From Thermoanaerobaculia bacterium (GTDB lineage: Bacteria; Acidobacteriota; Thermoanaerobaculia; Gp7-AA8), in assembly GCA_017883205.1 (NCBI GenBank), contig JADGNZ010000001.1, positions 62,001-126,000 of the forward strand: a stretch of DNA of 64,000 nt, written 5' to 3'. A program made the position numbers and the translations under genes. Under the pieces are notes generated by a model. It searched no databases, was not told the origin of the DNA, and was given only the letters and a program-made list of their open reading frames with translations. Positions 8,270 to 16,159 of this stretch are shown here, piece after piece (positions within the stretch are counted from its first letter, which is position 1; every line of letters starts with the position of its first letter).

Positions 8270-9388
8270 ATGAGAATCGGCATCACCTGCTACCCCACAT
8301 TCGGCGGATCCGGCGTCGTGGCCACGGAGCTCGGCATCGCGCTGGCGCGCGGCGGCGATGACGTTCACTTCATCAGCTACCAGATGCCGTCGCGCCTCAG
8401 CGTGCTCCACGAGCGTGTGCGCTTTCACGAGGTCACTGTCACGCCGTATCCGCTCTTCGATCCGTATCCGCCGTACACGCTGGCGCTGGCAACGAAGATG
8501 GCAGAGGTGGCGGATTACGAAAAGCTGGATATCCTTCACGTTCACTACGCGATTCCGCACGCCATCAGCGCCCACCTTGCGCGCGAGATCCTTTCGTCGC
8601 GCAAGCTGCACTTCGTTACTACGCTCCACGGCACAGACATCACGCTCGTCGGCCGCGATCCGAGCTACCTGCCGATCACGCGATTCGGGATCGAAGTCTC
8701 GGACGGCGTGACCGCGGTATCGGAGTGGCTGCGCGTCCAGACGGCGCGCAATTTCGGCACGAACAAGGAGATCGAGGTCATCCCGAACTTCGTCGATCCC
8801 GCGCGATTCCGTAAACACGACAGCGCCCTCTCGCATTTGTTTTCTTCGTCTGGCGAGAAGCTGCTCTGCCACGTCTCGAACTTTCGTCCCGTGAAACGGA
8901 TCATGGACGTTCTGGCGGTCTTCGAGCGCGTCACCCGCACCATTCCGAGCCGTCTGGTCATGATCGGCGACGGCCCGGAGCGCTCGGTCGCCGAGGCTTT
9001 CTGCCGCGATCATGGCCTCCGCGAAAAAGTCTTCTTCCTCGGCAATGTCCCGAATCTCGAGGAGGTCGTCGGCGCCGCCGATGTCTTCCTCCTCCCATCC
9101 GAGGCAGAGTCGTTCGGTATGGCGGCGCTGGAAGCGATGGCCTCGGAAGTCCCGGTCATCGGCAGCCGCGCCGGCGGCTTGCCTGAGGTGGTCGTCGAAG
9201 GCGAGACCGGCTACCTCCTCCCCGTCGGCGACATCGAAGGCATGGCCGCACGAGCCGTCGAGATCCTCTCGAACGCGGACCTCCAACGCCGCCTCGGCCG
9301 CAACGGGCGGGATTTGGCCGAAGGGAAGTTCAATGTCAACCGGGTCGTGCCGCGGTATCGGGAGTTCTACGAGAGGGTGATCGGGTAG
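8270..9388 (+). CDS. bshA: N-acetyl-alpha-D-glucosaminyl L-malate synthase BshA
   Basis: A GT4-family glycosyltransferase of 372 residues that joins GlcNAc from UDP-GlcNAc to L-malate, the first step of bacillithiol synthesis. The start MRIGITCYPTFGGSGVVATE is the BshA signature, with the GGSG loop contacting the nucleotide. The family's C-terminal PSEAESFGMAALEAMA motif is present. The open frame could begin earlier at 8225, but the ATG at 8270 matches the conserved N-terminus. It lies 25 bp after bshB1. Confidence 0.94.
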   Translation: MRIGITCYPTFGGSGVVATELGIALARGGDDVHFISYQMPSRLSVLHERVRFHEVTVTPYPLFDPYPPYTLALATKMAEVADYEKLDILHVHYAIPHAISAHLAREILSSRKLHFVTTLHGTDITLVGRDPSYLPITRFGIEVSDGVTAVSEWLRVQTARNFGTNKEIEVIPNFVDPARFRKHDSALSHLFSSSGEKLLCHVSNFRPVKRIMDVLAVFERVTRTIPSRLVMIGDGPERSVAEAFCRDHGLREKVFFLGNVPNLEEVVGAADVFLLPSEAESFGMAALEAMASEVPVIGSRAGGLPEVVVEGETGYLLPVGDIEGMAARAVEILSNADLQRRLGRNGRDLAEGKFNVNRVVPRYREFYERVIG

Positions 9389-9468
9389 CTCATGTAGGGC
9401 CGGGACGTCAAAGTGCCAGTTCTCAAGAACTGACTCCTATGGGAGCCGTTATCCACCACGGCTCGCCG

Positions 9469-9474
9469 TACAAT
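9469..9474 (+). promoter_or_regulatory. TACAAT -10 box, leaderless start
   Basis: TACAAT ends 6 nt before the GTG at 9481. With the usual 6-7 nt from -10 box to transcript start, the mRNA would begin at or next to the GTG. A perfect 7-bp palindrome (CAGTTCT/AGAACTG, 9417-9432) lies just upstream. Confidence 0.5.
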
Positions 9475-9480
9475 GCCAGC

Positions 9481-9693
9481 GTGAGTCGGAAGATCATCAT
9501 TACAACGCCTTTTCCCACTCCTGAGGAGATAGCCGCCTATTACAAGATTCCGGCGAAGCGAGTTGCTGAGCTCAATCAGATGATGGATGAGATTCGCGCA
9601 GCCGAGGCGAAGAAAAAGCGCAAGAGTGCCGGTAAGACGAACGCCGGCCGAAAACCATCAACTCGGCGCAAAGCCACAAGTTCGAAACGGTGA
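9481..9693 (+). CDS. small basic protein of unknown function
   Basis: A 70-residue protein: a short N-terminal segment (SRKIIITTPFPTPEEIAAYY), a compact helical part resembling a helix-turn-helix half (PAKRVAELNQMMDEI), and a strongly basic Lys/Arg tail. The GTG at 9481 is preferred over the ATG at 9439 because a -10 box ends 6 nt before it, with no ribosome site for the upstream ATG. The layout suggests a small nucleic-acid-binding protein, but I do not recognise the family. Confidence 0.55.
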   Translation: MSRKIIITTPFPTPEEIAAYYKIPAKRVAELNQMMDEIRAAEAKKKRKSAGKTNAGRKPSTRRKATSSKR

Positions 9694-9778
9694 CGTCCGG
9701 ACAATGACGACCGCTTGAGACAGCGAGGGTAGGAACCATCGTCGCAAACTCGCGATAGCGCGTCATCGCACAGTCTCC

Positions 9779-10228
9779 TCACGACTTCTCCCTTGCCAAC
9801 GTCCCCGACATGATCGCTTGCGGCGCGCGCCTGAGAATCTCGTGCTTCGCAATCGCGTAGCCGAGGATGGCGTCGACGAGCATGCGACGGCCGTCGCGCG
9901 AGAAGAGGATCAGCACCTTCTGCTTGATCTCGCGGATCTCGACGACGTCTTCCCAGCGCATCCAGCGTCCGCGTCTTCCGAGGTGCTTCAACACCCAGTT
10001 CTCGTACATCAGGCCGTCGTCGCTGAGGTAGATGTGATCGCCGTACTGCAGCACTGCCGCCGCCAGCGTTCCAACGAAGAGCAGAATCAATCCGGCCATC
10101 GGAAGCGCTTCGATCTCTTTTTCGCCCTTCGATAGGTAGTCGAACACCAGCGCTGCCGAGGCGAACGATGCCGCGCAGGAGATGAGCCGCGCGACCGGCG
10201 TTCGATCGAACTTGAGGATCCGGGACAT
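9779..10228 (-). CDS. small membrane protein, PH-like domain
   Basis: A 149-residue protein with two hydrophobic segments (about 13-30 and 43-62), then a soluble beta-rich part (about 66-130; DGLMYENWVLKHLG, RWEDVVEIREIK). The layout resembles bacterial PH-domain membrane proteins. No enzymatic motif is visible. It is divergent from proS, with its own -10 box 9 nt before ATG. Confidence 0.65.
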   Translation of the reverse strand: MSRILKFDRTPVARLISCAASFASAALVFDYLSKGEKEIEALPMAGLILLFVGTLAAAVLQYGDHIYLSDDGLMYENWVLKHLGRRGRWMRWEDVVEIREIKQKVLILFSRDGRRMLVDAILGYAIAKHEILRRAPQAIMSGTLAREKS

Positions 10229-10237
10229 GGAGTGGAA

Positions 10238-10243
10238 AGTATA
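10238..10243 (-). promoter_or_regulatory. TATACT -10 box of the 10228 gene
   Basis: On the minus strand TATACT ends 9 nt before the ATG, with no Shine-Dalgarno between, implying a leaderless or near-leaderless mRNA. Confidence 0.45.
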
Positions 10244-10257
10244 TTTCGGGGATTCGA

Positions 10258-10340
10258 GGGGGTGGGGAGTAGGGAGTGGGAGGCGGTAGAGTGAGTCACG
10301 CGATTCTCATTTCCACTCCCCACCCCCCACTCCCCACACC
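10258..10340. repeat. inverted repeat, GGGGAGTGGG family
   Basis: The left arm (10258-10282) of GGGGAGTAGGGAGTGGGAG type is complemented at 10312-10340 (CCACTCCCCACCCCCCACTC). It fills the divergent gap between the membrane protein and proS. Related elements are at 20.6 and 28.9 kb. Confidence 0.8.
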
Positions 10341-10367
10341 CTACGTCACGACGCCGCAACCGCGAGA

Positions 10368-10373
10368 TACAAT
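10368..10373 (+). promoter_or_regulatory. TACAAT -10 box of proS
   Basis: TACAAT ends 9 nt before the proS ATG; the spacer is all C and G with no Shine-Dalgarno. The mRNA probably starts within 3 nt of the ATG. Confidence 0.5.
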
Positions 10374-10382
10374 CCCGCCCCC

Positions 10383-12095
10383 ATGCGCTGGAGCCAATAT
10401 TTCATCAACACGTTGCGTGAAGTTCCCGCTGACGCCGACGTCATCAGTCAGAAGCTGATGATGCGCGCCGGCATGATCCGAAAAGTTGCCGCCGGCATCT
10501 ACACATCGCTGCCGCTCGGCCTCCGATCGATGCAGAAGATGGAGGCGATCGTCCGCGAAGAGATGAACCGCGCTGGTGCGATCGAGCTGTCGATGCCGAC
10601 GATTCAGCCGGCCGAGCTGTGGATGGAGTCGCACCGCTGGGAGCGCTACGGCAAAGAGCTGCTGCGCGTCAAAGACCGGCACGAGCGCGATTTCGTCTAC
10701 GCGCCGACGGCGGAGGAAGTCATCACCGACACCGTTCGCGATGCCATCAACTCGTATCGTCTGCTGCCGGTGAACCTCTATCAGATCCAGACAAAGTTCC
10801 GCGATGAAGTACGTCCGCGCTTCGGTCTCATGCGCGGGCGCGAGTTCGTGATGAAGGATGCTTACTCCTTCCACGCCAGCCGCGAGTCGCTCGACGACAC
10901 GTACGAGAAGATGCGCGTTGCCTACAGCGCCGTTTTCCATCGCTGCGCGCTCGATCACGTCGCTGTCGATGCCGATACCGGGAACATCGGCGGCTCGGCA
11001 TCGCACGAGTTCATGGTGTTGGCGCAGTCCGGCGAAGACGCGGTCGTCTCGTGCCCGAACTGCAAGTACGGCGCGAACATCGAGAAGGCGACTTCTAAAT
11101 TCTTTGATGCCGATGCCACGCTCGCACCGCTCGCCGAGCTCGCGCCGATCCACACTCCCGGCACCCAGTCCATCGACGATGTCGGCAAGTTCCTCAGCAA
11201 GCTGACCTCGGAGCTGGTGAAGACGCTCGTCTTCGACACCGACAAAGGCTGCGTGATGGTGCTCGTGCGCGGCGACCGCGAAGGCAACGAGATCAAGATC
11301 AAGAATCACCTCGGCGCCGAGTTCCTGGAGATGATGCCCGACACGCGATTCGAAGCCGCAACCGGCGGCCCGGTCGGCTACTGCGGTCCGGTCGGCACGA
11401 ATGCCGCGCGTGTGCTCGCAGACATTTCCCTGAGAGGTGTCGCGAACTGGGTCGTCGGCGGCAACAAGAAAGACACCCACATCGCCGGCGCCAATCCGGG
11501 ACGCGATTTCCCGGAGCCGGAGTACGGCGATTTCACGACCGTCTTCGCCGGCGATCCCTGCCCGCGCTGCGACACGCCGCTGCAGATTCATCGTGGCATC
11601 GAGGTCGGCCACGTCTTCAAGCTCGGGACGAAATACTCCGAACCGATGAACTGCACGTTTCTCGACGAAAAGGGCGCCCGTCAGCCGATGATCATGGGCT
11701 GCTACGGCCTCGGCATCGGCCGCACCGTCGCCGCAGCGATCGAGCAGAGCCACGACGACGACGGCATCATCTGGCCGATGCCGATCGCGCCATTCGAAGT
11801 CGTCGTGACGCAGATTGGCAAAGAAGACAACGTGCGCGCCACCGCCGAGGAGCTGTATCAGAGGCTGCGCGCAGCGGGTGTCGACGTTCTTCTTGACGAT
11901 CGCGACGAGCGCCCCGGGGTGAAATTCAAGGACGCGGATCTGATCGGCTTCCCCCTACGCATCGGCGTCGGCGCCAAGAGCCTGGCCAACGGCCAGATCG
12001 AGTGGAGCTTCCGCAAAGATCGCGTGAAACAGCTCGGCGCGGCGGATGAGGTGCTGGCGCGGGTGATTGAGGAAGTGACGAAGGCGCGGGTGTAA
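10383..12095 (+). CDS. proS: proline--tRNA ligase
   Basis: Class II aminoacyl-tRNA synthetase that charges tRNA-Pro, 570 residues. That is the length of the bacterial type with an editing (INS) domain between motifs 2 and 3. Motif 2 (GLMRGREFVMKDAYSF), the INS domain (about 225-380) and motif 3 (MGCYGLGIGRTVAAAIEQ, about 438-455) are visible, followed by the anticodon-binding domain (about 470-570). It is a single gene, and probably leaderless. Confidence 0.97.
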   Translation: MRWSQYFINTLREVPADADVISQKLMMRAGMIRKVAAGIYTSLPLGLRSMQKMEAIVREEMNRAGAIELSMPTIQPAELWMESHRWERYGKELLRVKDRHERDFVYAPTAEEVITDTVRDAINSYRLLPVNLYQIQTKFRDEVRPRFGLMRGREFVMKDAYSFHASRESLDDTYEKMRVAYSAVFHRCALDHVAVDADTGNIGGSASHEFMVLAQSGEDAVVSCPNCKYGANIEKATSKFFDADATLAPLAELAPIHTPGTQSIDDVGKFLSKLTSELVKTLVFDTDKGCVMVLVRGDREGNEIKIKNHLGAEFLEMMPDTRFEAATGGPVGYCGPVGTNAARVLADISLRGVANWVVGGNKKDTHIAGANPGRDFPEPEYGDFTTVFAGDPCPRCDTPLQIHRGIEVGHVFKLGTKYSEPMNCTFLDEKGARQPMIMGCYGLGIGRTVAAAIEQSHDDDGIIWPMPIAPFEVVVTQIGKEDNVRATAEELYQRLRAAGVDVLLDDRDERPGVKFKDADLIGFPLRIGVGAKSLANGQIEWSFRKDRVKQLGAADEVLARVIEEVTKARV

Positions 12096-12290
12096 GGGGA
12101 GGAACTTGGCCCCAACTTAGCCCTGGCCTGCGTTAACCTGCAATTCTAAAACTTGGCACTGGAATTGCCCGGCGACGCGATTGCAGTCAATTAGTAAGAG
12201 TGCAAGAAATTCGGGTTAGCGGCAAAGCATTGATCGGCTGATACTTACGGCCTCGTCGTTGAGTCATCTTCACGACTTACCGTCGACAAA
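12096..12290. other. gene-free stretch upstream of palindrome array
   Basis: Between proS and the repeat array I see no gene of any size. It holds a weak GGGG...CCCC hairpin just after the proS stop (12096-12118) and the sigma-54-type promoter described separately. After the array, 12693-12800 holds only the leader and the AAGGAGA ribosome site of the gene at 12801. Confidence 0.6.
12153..12168 (+). promoter_or_regulatory. candidate sigma-54 (-24/-12) promoter
   Basis: TTGGCAC, five bases, then TTGC: the -24 GG (12155-12156) and -12 GC (12167-12168) are separated by exactly 10 bp, as sigma-54 requires. Transcription would start near 12180 and run through the palindrome array into the gene at 12801. 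Confidence 0.5.
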
Positions 12291-12692
12291 TCGAGATCTA
12301 CCAAGGATAGATCGCGATCTAAAAAAAGAGATCGGCATCTAAAAAAGTAGATCCGCATCTAAAAAAGTAGATGCGCATCTAAAAATTTAGATCGCGATCT
12401 ACCCGGGATAGATCCGCATCTACCAAACATAGATCGCGATCTCCCCGGCAGAGATCCGCATCTAAAAAAATAGATCACGATCTCCCAAGGAGAGATCCGT
12501 ATCTCCCAGAAAGAGATCGCGACCTCCCCGGGAGAGATCCGCATCTCCCCAAAAGAGATCACGATCTTCCCAGGATAGATCCGCATCTACCAAACATAGA
12601 TCGCGATCTACTGAGGATAGATCCGTAGCTACCAAGCATAGATCGCGGTCTACAAGGGTAGATCGTCACCTGCCGGGCAGAGATCGAGACCC
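12291..12692. repeat. tandem array of AGATCNCGATCT palindromes, about 20 units
   Basis: About 20 units with a period of 20 or 21 bp. Each has a 12-bp core at 12309, 12329, 12349, 12369, 12389, 12410, 12431, 12452, 12472, 12493, 12514, 12535, 12556, 12577, 12598, 12619, 12640, 12660 and 12681, joined by 8-9 bp spacers that are either A-rich or C-rich. From 12389 the core alternates between the full palindrome AGATCGCGATCT (or AGATCACGATCT) and the asymmetric AGATCCGCATCT (or AGATCCGTATCT), making a 42-bp higher-order unit. No open frame crosses it convincingly. The period is two helical turns, so all cores face one side of the DNA. Confidence 0.92.
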
Positions 12693-12800
12693 TGCCGATC
12701 CCGATCGCATCCTCTCCCAGTAACCTTTCATTTCTTGACTCGTCTAAGAGAGTGAGCCGGCAGGAGGCTGGACCTCGACTGCACGGCAAAGGAGACAGAG

Positions 12801-13517
12801 ATGCCAACGAAAAAACGCCCCGGAAACCGCTCTTCCAAAACCGTCGTTCAGAAGCGCACCAGGACCAAACCAACGGCCATCGCGGCCATCCCTGACCCTG
12901 TCGCCGCAGCGGCCAGGATGGTCGAGTTGCTCAACGAAATGGAGGCCATCATCCCCGATCTGATCCAGCCGGATATCACGAAGATCAAACGCATCTCCCA
13001 GAGCGCGAAGTTCGGACGCGCGCTCATCCCAACCATGATCAACGCCGTCAACTCCTATCCACCGTTTCAACAGCGCAACATGTTCGACTCCGCCGCCGCT
13101 CAGGCCGCGATCGACTACCACGGCCAGTTGCAACCGATCATCACGAGGATGGCCGCGATCACGATGGCCATGTCGTATTCGATGAACACGAAGCTGTCCA
13201 CCTCAGGCGAACAGGCCCTTCAGTTGTTTCAATGGGGCAAGCGTCACGTGAAGCAGCCTGACGGCGGCGGGGCGCGGATCTATGTCGATGAGTTGCAGAG
13301 TGTCGTCGATCGGACGATGAACCGCCGCAAGCCGCAAAAACCCGCCAACAACCCTCCCACCACACCACCCTCAACGACTCCTCCCACCACTCCTCCCATG
13401 CAGGGCTTTATGGCCCCCTCTCTTGCCGCGAAGGCTGCGGCGAAGGCGCAATCCGATCGGGATGACGAGGAGATCATGGATCTCGTTCACAAGATCGCCA
13501 TAGATTCGAAGAAGTAG
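12801..13517 (+). CDS. hypothetical protein downstream of palindrome array
   Basis: I do not recognise this 238-residue protein. A basic N-terminus (1-30, KKRPGNRSSKTVVQKRTRTK) leads into a helical domain (about 35-165; MVELLNEMEAIIPDLI, NAVNSYPPFQQRNMF). A Thr/Pro-rich linker (about 180-202, repeated TPP) precedes a short helical tail rich in Ala, Lys and Asp. The basic head suggests nucleic-acid binding. A clear AAGGAGA ribosome site precedes the ATG. It is the only gene after the array and would share the sigma-54-type promoter, which makes it a candidate array-binding protein; that link is inference. Confidence 0.72.
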   Translation: MPTKKRPGNRSSKTVVQKRTRTKPTAIAAIPDPVAAAARMVELLNEMEAIIPDLIQPDITKIKRISQSAKFGRALIPTMINAVNSYPPFQQRNMFDSAAAQAAIDYHGQLQPIITRMAAITMAMSYSMNTKLSTSGEQALQLFQWGKRHVKQPDGGGARIYVDELQSVVDRTMNRRKPQKPANNPPTTPPSTTPPTTPPMQGFMAPSLAAKAAAKAQSDRDDEEIMDLVHKIAIDSKK

Positions 13518-13530
13518 CCGTGCGTGATGA

Positions 13531-13564
13531 AGGGGTGCCGCGTGGATGAGAACGCGGCGCCCCT
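13531..13564. terminator. strong hairpin between convergent genes
   Basis: A 13-bp stem (13531-13543 with 13552-13564, one G-U pair) and an 8-nt loop follow the 12801 gene and face the end of polX. There is no long T run, so it may act as a bidirectional, imperfect terminator. Confidence 0.6.
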
Positions 13565-13586
13565 CTTGCGGCCGCGGGGTTGCGCT

Positions 13587-15263
13587 TCACTTTGCGGGTT
13601 GCGCGTTCGCTCGCCGTGACTCCAGGTACTCCGCCACTTCCTCGACCGGCTTCGTGTTGAAGATTTCTTTCGCGGTCAGTCCCGCTTTGCGCGCTACCCA
13701 CGTTCCGCTGATCAGCGCGTTGTACTCGTGGGTGGAGTGGGCGTCGGGGTTGATGGTGAAGGTGACGCCGAGGTCGAGGGCGCGGCGGATGTAGCGCCAG
13801 TCGAGGTCGAGGCGGTTGGGATTGCCGTTGATCTCGATCATCACGCCATTCGCTGCGGCCTTCTCGAAGATCCGTTCGTACTCGACCGTATAGCCGTCGC
13901 GCGTGAGGAGCTTGCGGCCGGTCAGGTGGCCGAGCATGGTCACGTGCGGATTATCCAGAGCGCGGAGCATCCGTTCGGTCATCTCGTCCTTCGTCATGGT
14001 GAAGCGCGAATGGATCGATGCGATCACGAAGTCGAATTTCGCCAGCGTTTTCGCGTCGTAGTCGATTGACCCGTCGGGAAGAATGTCGGCCTCGGTGCCG
14101 CGAAAAACCCGCATCGGAGCTACAGCTTTCTCCTGAACGGCTATCTCCTTCTGCTGGTCGCGCAGCCGCTCGACCGTCAGCCCGCGGGCGTAGAACGCGG
14201 CAGGCGAGTGATCGGAGATGCCGACGTAGTCGAAGCCGCGCTCGCGCGCGGCCGCGAGCATCTCCTTCATCGTGTGTCGCCCATCGGAGAAGGTCGTGTG
14301 GACGTGAAACGTTCCCCGAAGATCCGAGACCTCGACGAGTCGCTTGTGACGTTTGCGCACGAGATCGTCGCCTGTTTCGCGGCGCTCCGGATCGACCCAA
14401 ACCAGACCGGACTTGTCGAACAGCTCCTTCTCCGTTCGTGCCCGGCCCAGCTTCCCGCCGCGCGCGAGGAAGGACTCGACGAATTGCTGACTGCCCGTCG
14501 TGACCAGGAGCGTCGCGCCGAACGCGTCCGGCTTCGCGAAGTGGAACCAGACCTCGATCTCGTTGCGCGCAAACGCCTTCACGGTGTTTTCGTCGATCCG
14601 TTCGATGCGCTCGACGAAACTCTCGAGAGCGCGTACGACCGGCTCCTGCGCGCGCGTGGCGATGACGATGTTGACGTTGCGGATGACCTCCAGCCGCCGC
14701 CGCACGCTGCCTGAAACCTCGGCGTCCTCGATCTCCTGGATCGCGGCGAGGTGCTCGCGGATCTGTTCGCCGACCTCCACGCCGACCGGCAGGAGAAAGT
14801 GAGATTCGCGGCGGCGCGCTTTTTCGATACCGCTCAGGATCGACTGCTCCGTTTTCGGGCCGAAGCCTTTCAGCGCGGCGAGACGGCCGGCGCGCGCAGC
14901 CTCCTCGAGCTCATCGAGGCTGCCGATGCCGAGCGACTCGTAAAGCACGCCGATCTTCTTCAGGCCGAGCTTCGGCACGCGCATCAGCTCGAAGATTCCG
15001 GGCGGATACTGGCCGCGAAGCTCCTCGGCGTATTTCGATTCGCCGGTTCGAACGAGCTCTTCGATGATGGCCGCCGTCGCTTTGCCGATGCCCGGCGTCT
15101 CCAGCAACGAACCGCTGGCGATGAGGTCCGCAGGCTCGCGATCGAGTCCGCGAATGCTGTTGGCTGCGCGCTCAAAAGCCACCGCCTTGAAATGGTTCGC
15201 TTCGCTCAGCTCCAGGTAGTCGGAGATTTCGTCGAGTGCGCGGGCGATGTCGAATTTGTTCAT
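13587..15263 (-). CDS. polX: PolX-like protein: PHP phosphoesterase with dead polymerase domain
   Basis: A 558-residue protein with the bacterial PolX architecture: N-terminal helix-hairpin-helix region (1-130, TPGIGKATAAIIEEL), a Pol-beta nucleotidyltransferase domain (about 150-310) and a C-terminal PHP domain (about 328-550). The PHP metal sites look intact (FHVHTTFSDG, GISDHSP, IASIHSR, EINGNPNRLDL, NPDAHS). In the polymerase palm the Asp-x-Asp pair is Asn196-Val-Asn198 and the third carboxylate position is Trp239, so all three metal ligands are missing. It should act as a 3'-5' exonuclease or AP-type phosphoesterase without DNA synthesis. Confidence 0.88.
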   Translation of the reverse strand: MNKFDIARALDEISDYLELSEANHFKAVAFERAANSIRGLDREPADLIASGSLLETPGIGKATAAIIEELVRTGESKYAEELRGQYPPGIFELMRVPKLGLKKIGVLYESLGIGSLDELEEAARAGRLAALKGFGPKTEQSILSGIEKARRRESHFLLPVGVEVGEQIREHLAAIQEIEDAEVSGSVRRRLEVIRNVNIVIATRAQEPVVRALESFVERIERIDENTVKAFARNEIEVWFHFAKPDAFGATLLVTTGSQQFVESFLARGGKLGRARTEKELFDKSGLVWVDPERRETGDDLVRKRHKRLVEVSDLRGTFHVHTTFSDGRHTMKEMLAAARERGFDYVGISDHSPAAFYARGLTVERLRDQQKEIAVQEKAVAPMRVFRGTEADILPDGSIDYDAKTLAKFDFVIASIHSRFTMTKDEMTERMLRALDNPHVTMLGHLTGRKLLTRDGYTVEYERIFEKAAANGVMIEINGNPNRLDLDWRYIRRALDLGVTFTINPDAHSTHEYNALISGTWVARKAGLTAKEIFNTKPVEEVAEYLESRRANAQPAK

Positions 15264-15265
15264 GT

Positions 15266-15470
15266 GCGGTGTCGGGGGTCGCGTGTCGGGTGTCGGGTGT
15301 CGGAGTGGGATGTTAGTCTCTCCTCGTCGGCTATCGGTCTTCGGTCCATCGGCCTTGATCGGCCTTTGAGAACCGATGTTACTTCTACGACTCCCGACCC
15401 CCGACGCTCCACCCCCGCGTCGATGTTACTTCTACGACGCCCGACCCCCGAACCGCGACCCCCCCGCGTA
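15266..15470. repeat. GTCGGG inverted repeat plus 47-bp direct duplication
   Basis: GTCGGGTGTCGG words (15266-15302) are complemented by CCCGACCCCCGA words downstream. The right part is a direct duplication of 47 bp: copies begin at 15374 and 15421 with CGATGTTACTTCTACGAC. It fills the divergent gap between polX and pyrF. Confidence 0.8.
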
Positions 15471-15474
15471 GAAT
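15469..15474 (+). promoter_or_regulatory. TAGAAT -10 box of pyrF
   Basis: TAGAAT ends 7 nt before the pyrF ATG, so the transcript should start at the ATG itself. It lies at the edge of the second 47-bp repeat copy. Confidence 0.5.
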
Positions 15475-15481
15475 CCCCTCC

Positions 15482-16159
15482 ATGCAAGCAACTGACCGCC
15501 TGATCGTCGCCATCGACCGTTCTTCGCGCGACGAGATTCTTCGCCTCGCCGACGCTCTGCACGGTTCGGTAGGTCTGCTGAAGATCGGTCTGCAGGCTTT
15601 CGTAGCGAATGGGCCGTCGATCGTGCGGGAGGTTCAGGATCGGGGCTTGAAGGTCTTTCTCGATCTCAAGATTCACGATATCCCGAATACTGCGCAGCAC
15701 GCGGTGGCCGCGGCAGTGGGACTCGGCGTGGAGATGGTCACGGTGCACGCTTCGGGCGGAACCTGGATGCTCCGCGCGTGCGCCAGCGATGCCACGCTCG
15801 TCCTCGGCGTCACCATTCTCACGAGCCTCGATGATGCGGAATTGATGCGCATCGGCTTCACCGGATCAGCGCTCGACAACGCGGTCCGTCTGGCGAAGCT
15901 GGCGCAGGCTGCCGGTCTGCGCGGCGTCGTCGCCTCGGCGCACGAGATCGCTGCGATTCGCGAGGCTTGCGGCAGCGAGCTGCGCATCGTTGTGCCCGGC
16001 ATTCGCCCCGAGGGCAGCGACGCAGGGGATCAGCGCAGAACGAAAACGCCCGCCGCGGCGATCGCGGCAGGCGCGGATTACATCGTCGTCGGAAGGCCGG
16101 TCACGGACGCGCGCGATCCGCGCGCGGCTGCGATGGCGATCGTCGATTCGTTAGTGTGA
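15482..16159 (+). CDS. pyrF: orotidine 5'-phosphate decarboxylase
   Basis: Decarboxylates OMP to UMP, the last step of de novo pyrimidine synthesis. This 225-residue TIM barrel carries the catalytic DLKIHDIPNT motif (Asp61, Lys63, Asp66) and the phosphate-binding VVPGIRPEG and AGADYIVVGRPV motifs. The length is typical of the bacterial group 1 enzyme. Its end overlaps the convergent downstream gene by 9 bp. No other pyr gene is nearby. Confidence 0.96.
   Translation: MQATDRLIVAIDRSSRDEILRLADALHGSVGLLKIGLQAFVANGPSIVREVQDRGLKVFLDLKIHDIPNTAQHAVAAAVGLGVEMVTVHASGGTWMLRACASDATLVLGVTILTSLDDAELMRIGFTGSALDNAVRLAKLAQAAGLRGVVASAHEIAAIREACGSELRIVVPGIRPEGSDAGDQRRTKTPAAAIAAGADYIVVGRPVTDARDPRAAAMAIVDSLV

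Noticed and set aside
9417-9432. Perfect CAGTTCT/AGAACTG palindrome as terminator of bshA
   Set aside because: The 2-nt loop and absence of a T run make it a poor terminator; it could equally be an operator for the 9481 gene.
12359-12586. A 75-codon minus-strand frame across the AGATCGCGATCT array
   Set aside because: It is repeat DNA read as protein, with no ribosome site and no family resemblance.
12291-12692. CRISPR array
   Set aside because: Units of 20-21 bp with near-identical 8-9 bp spacers and no cas genes; CRISPR needs longer repeats and unique spacers. The same applies to 44074-44480.
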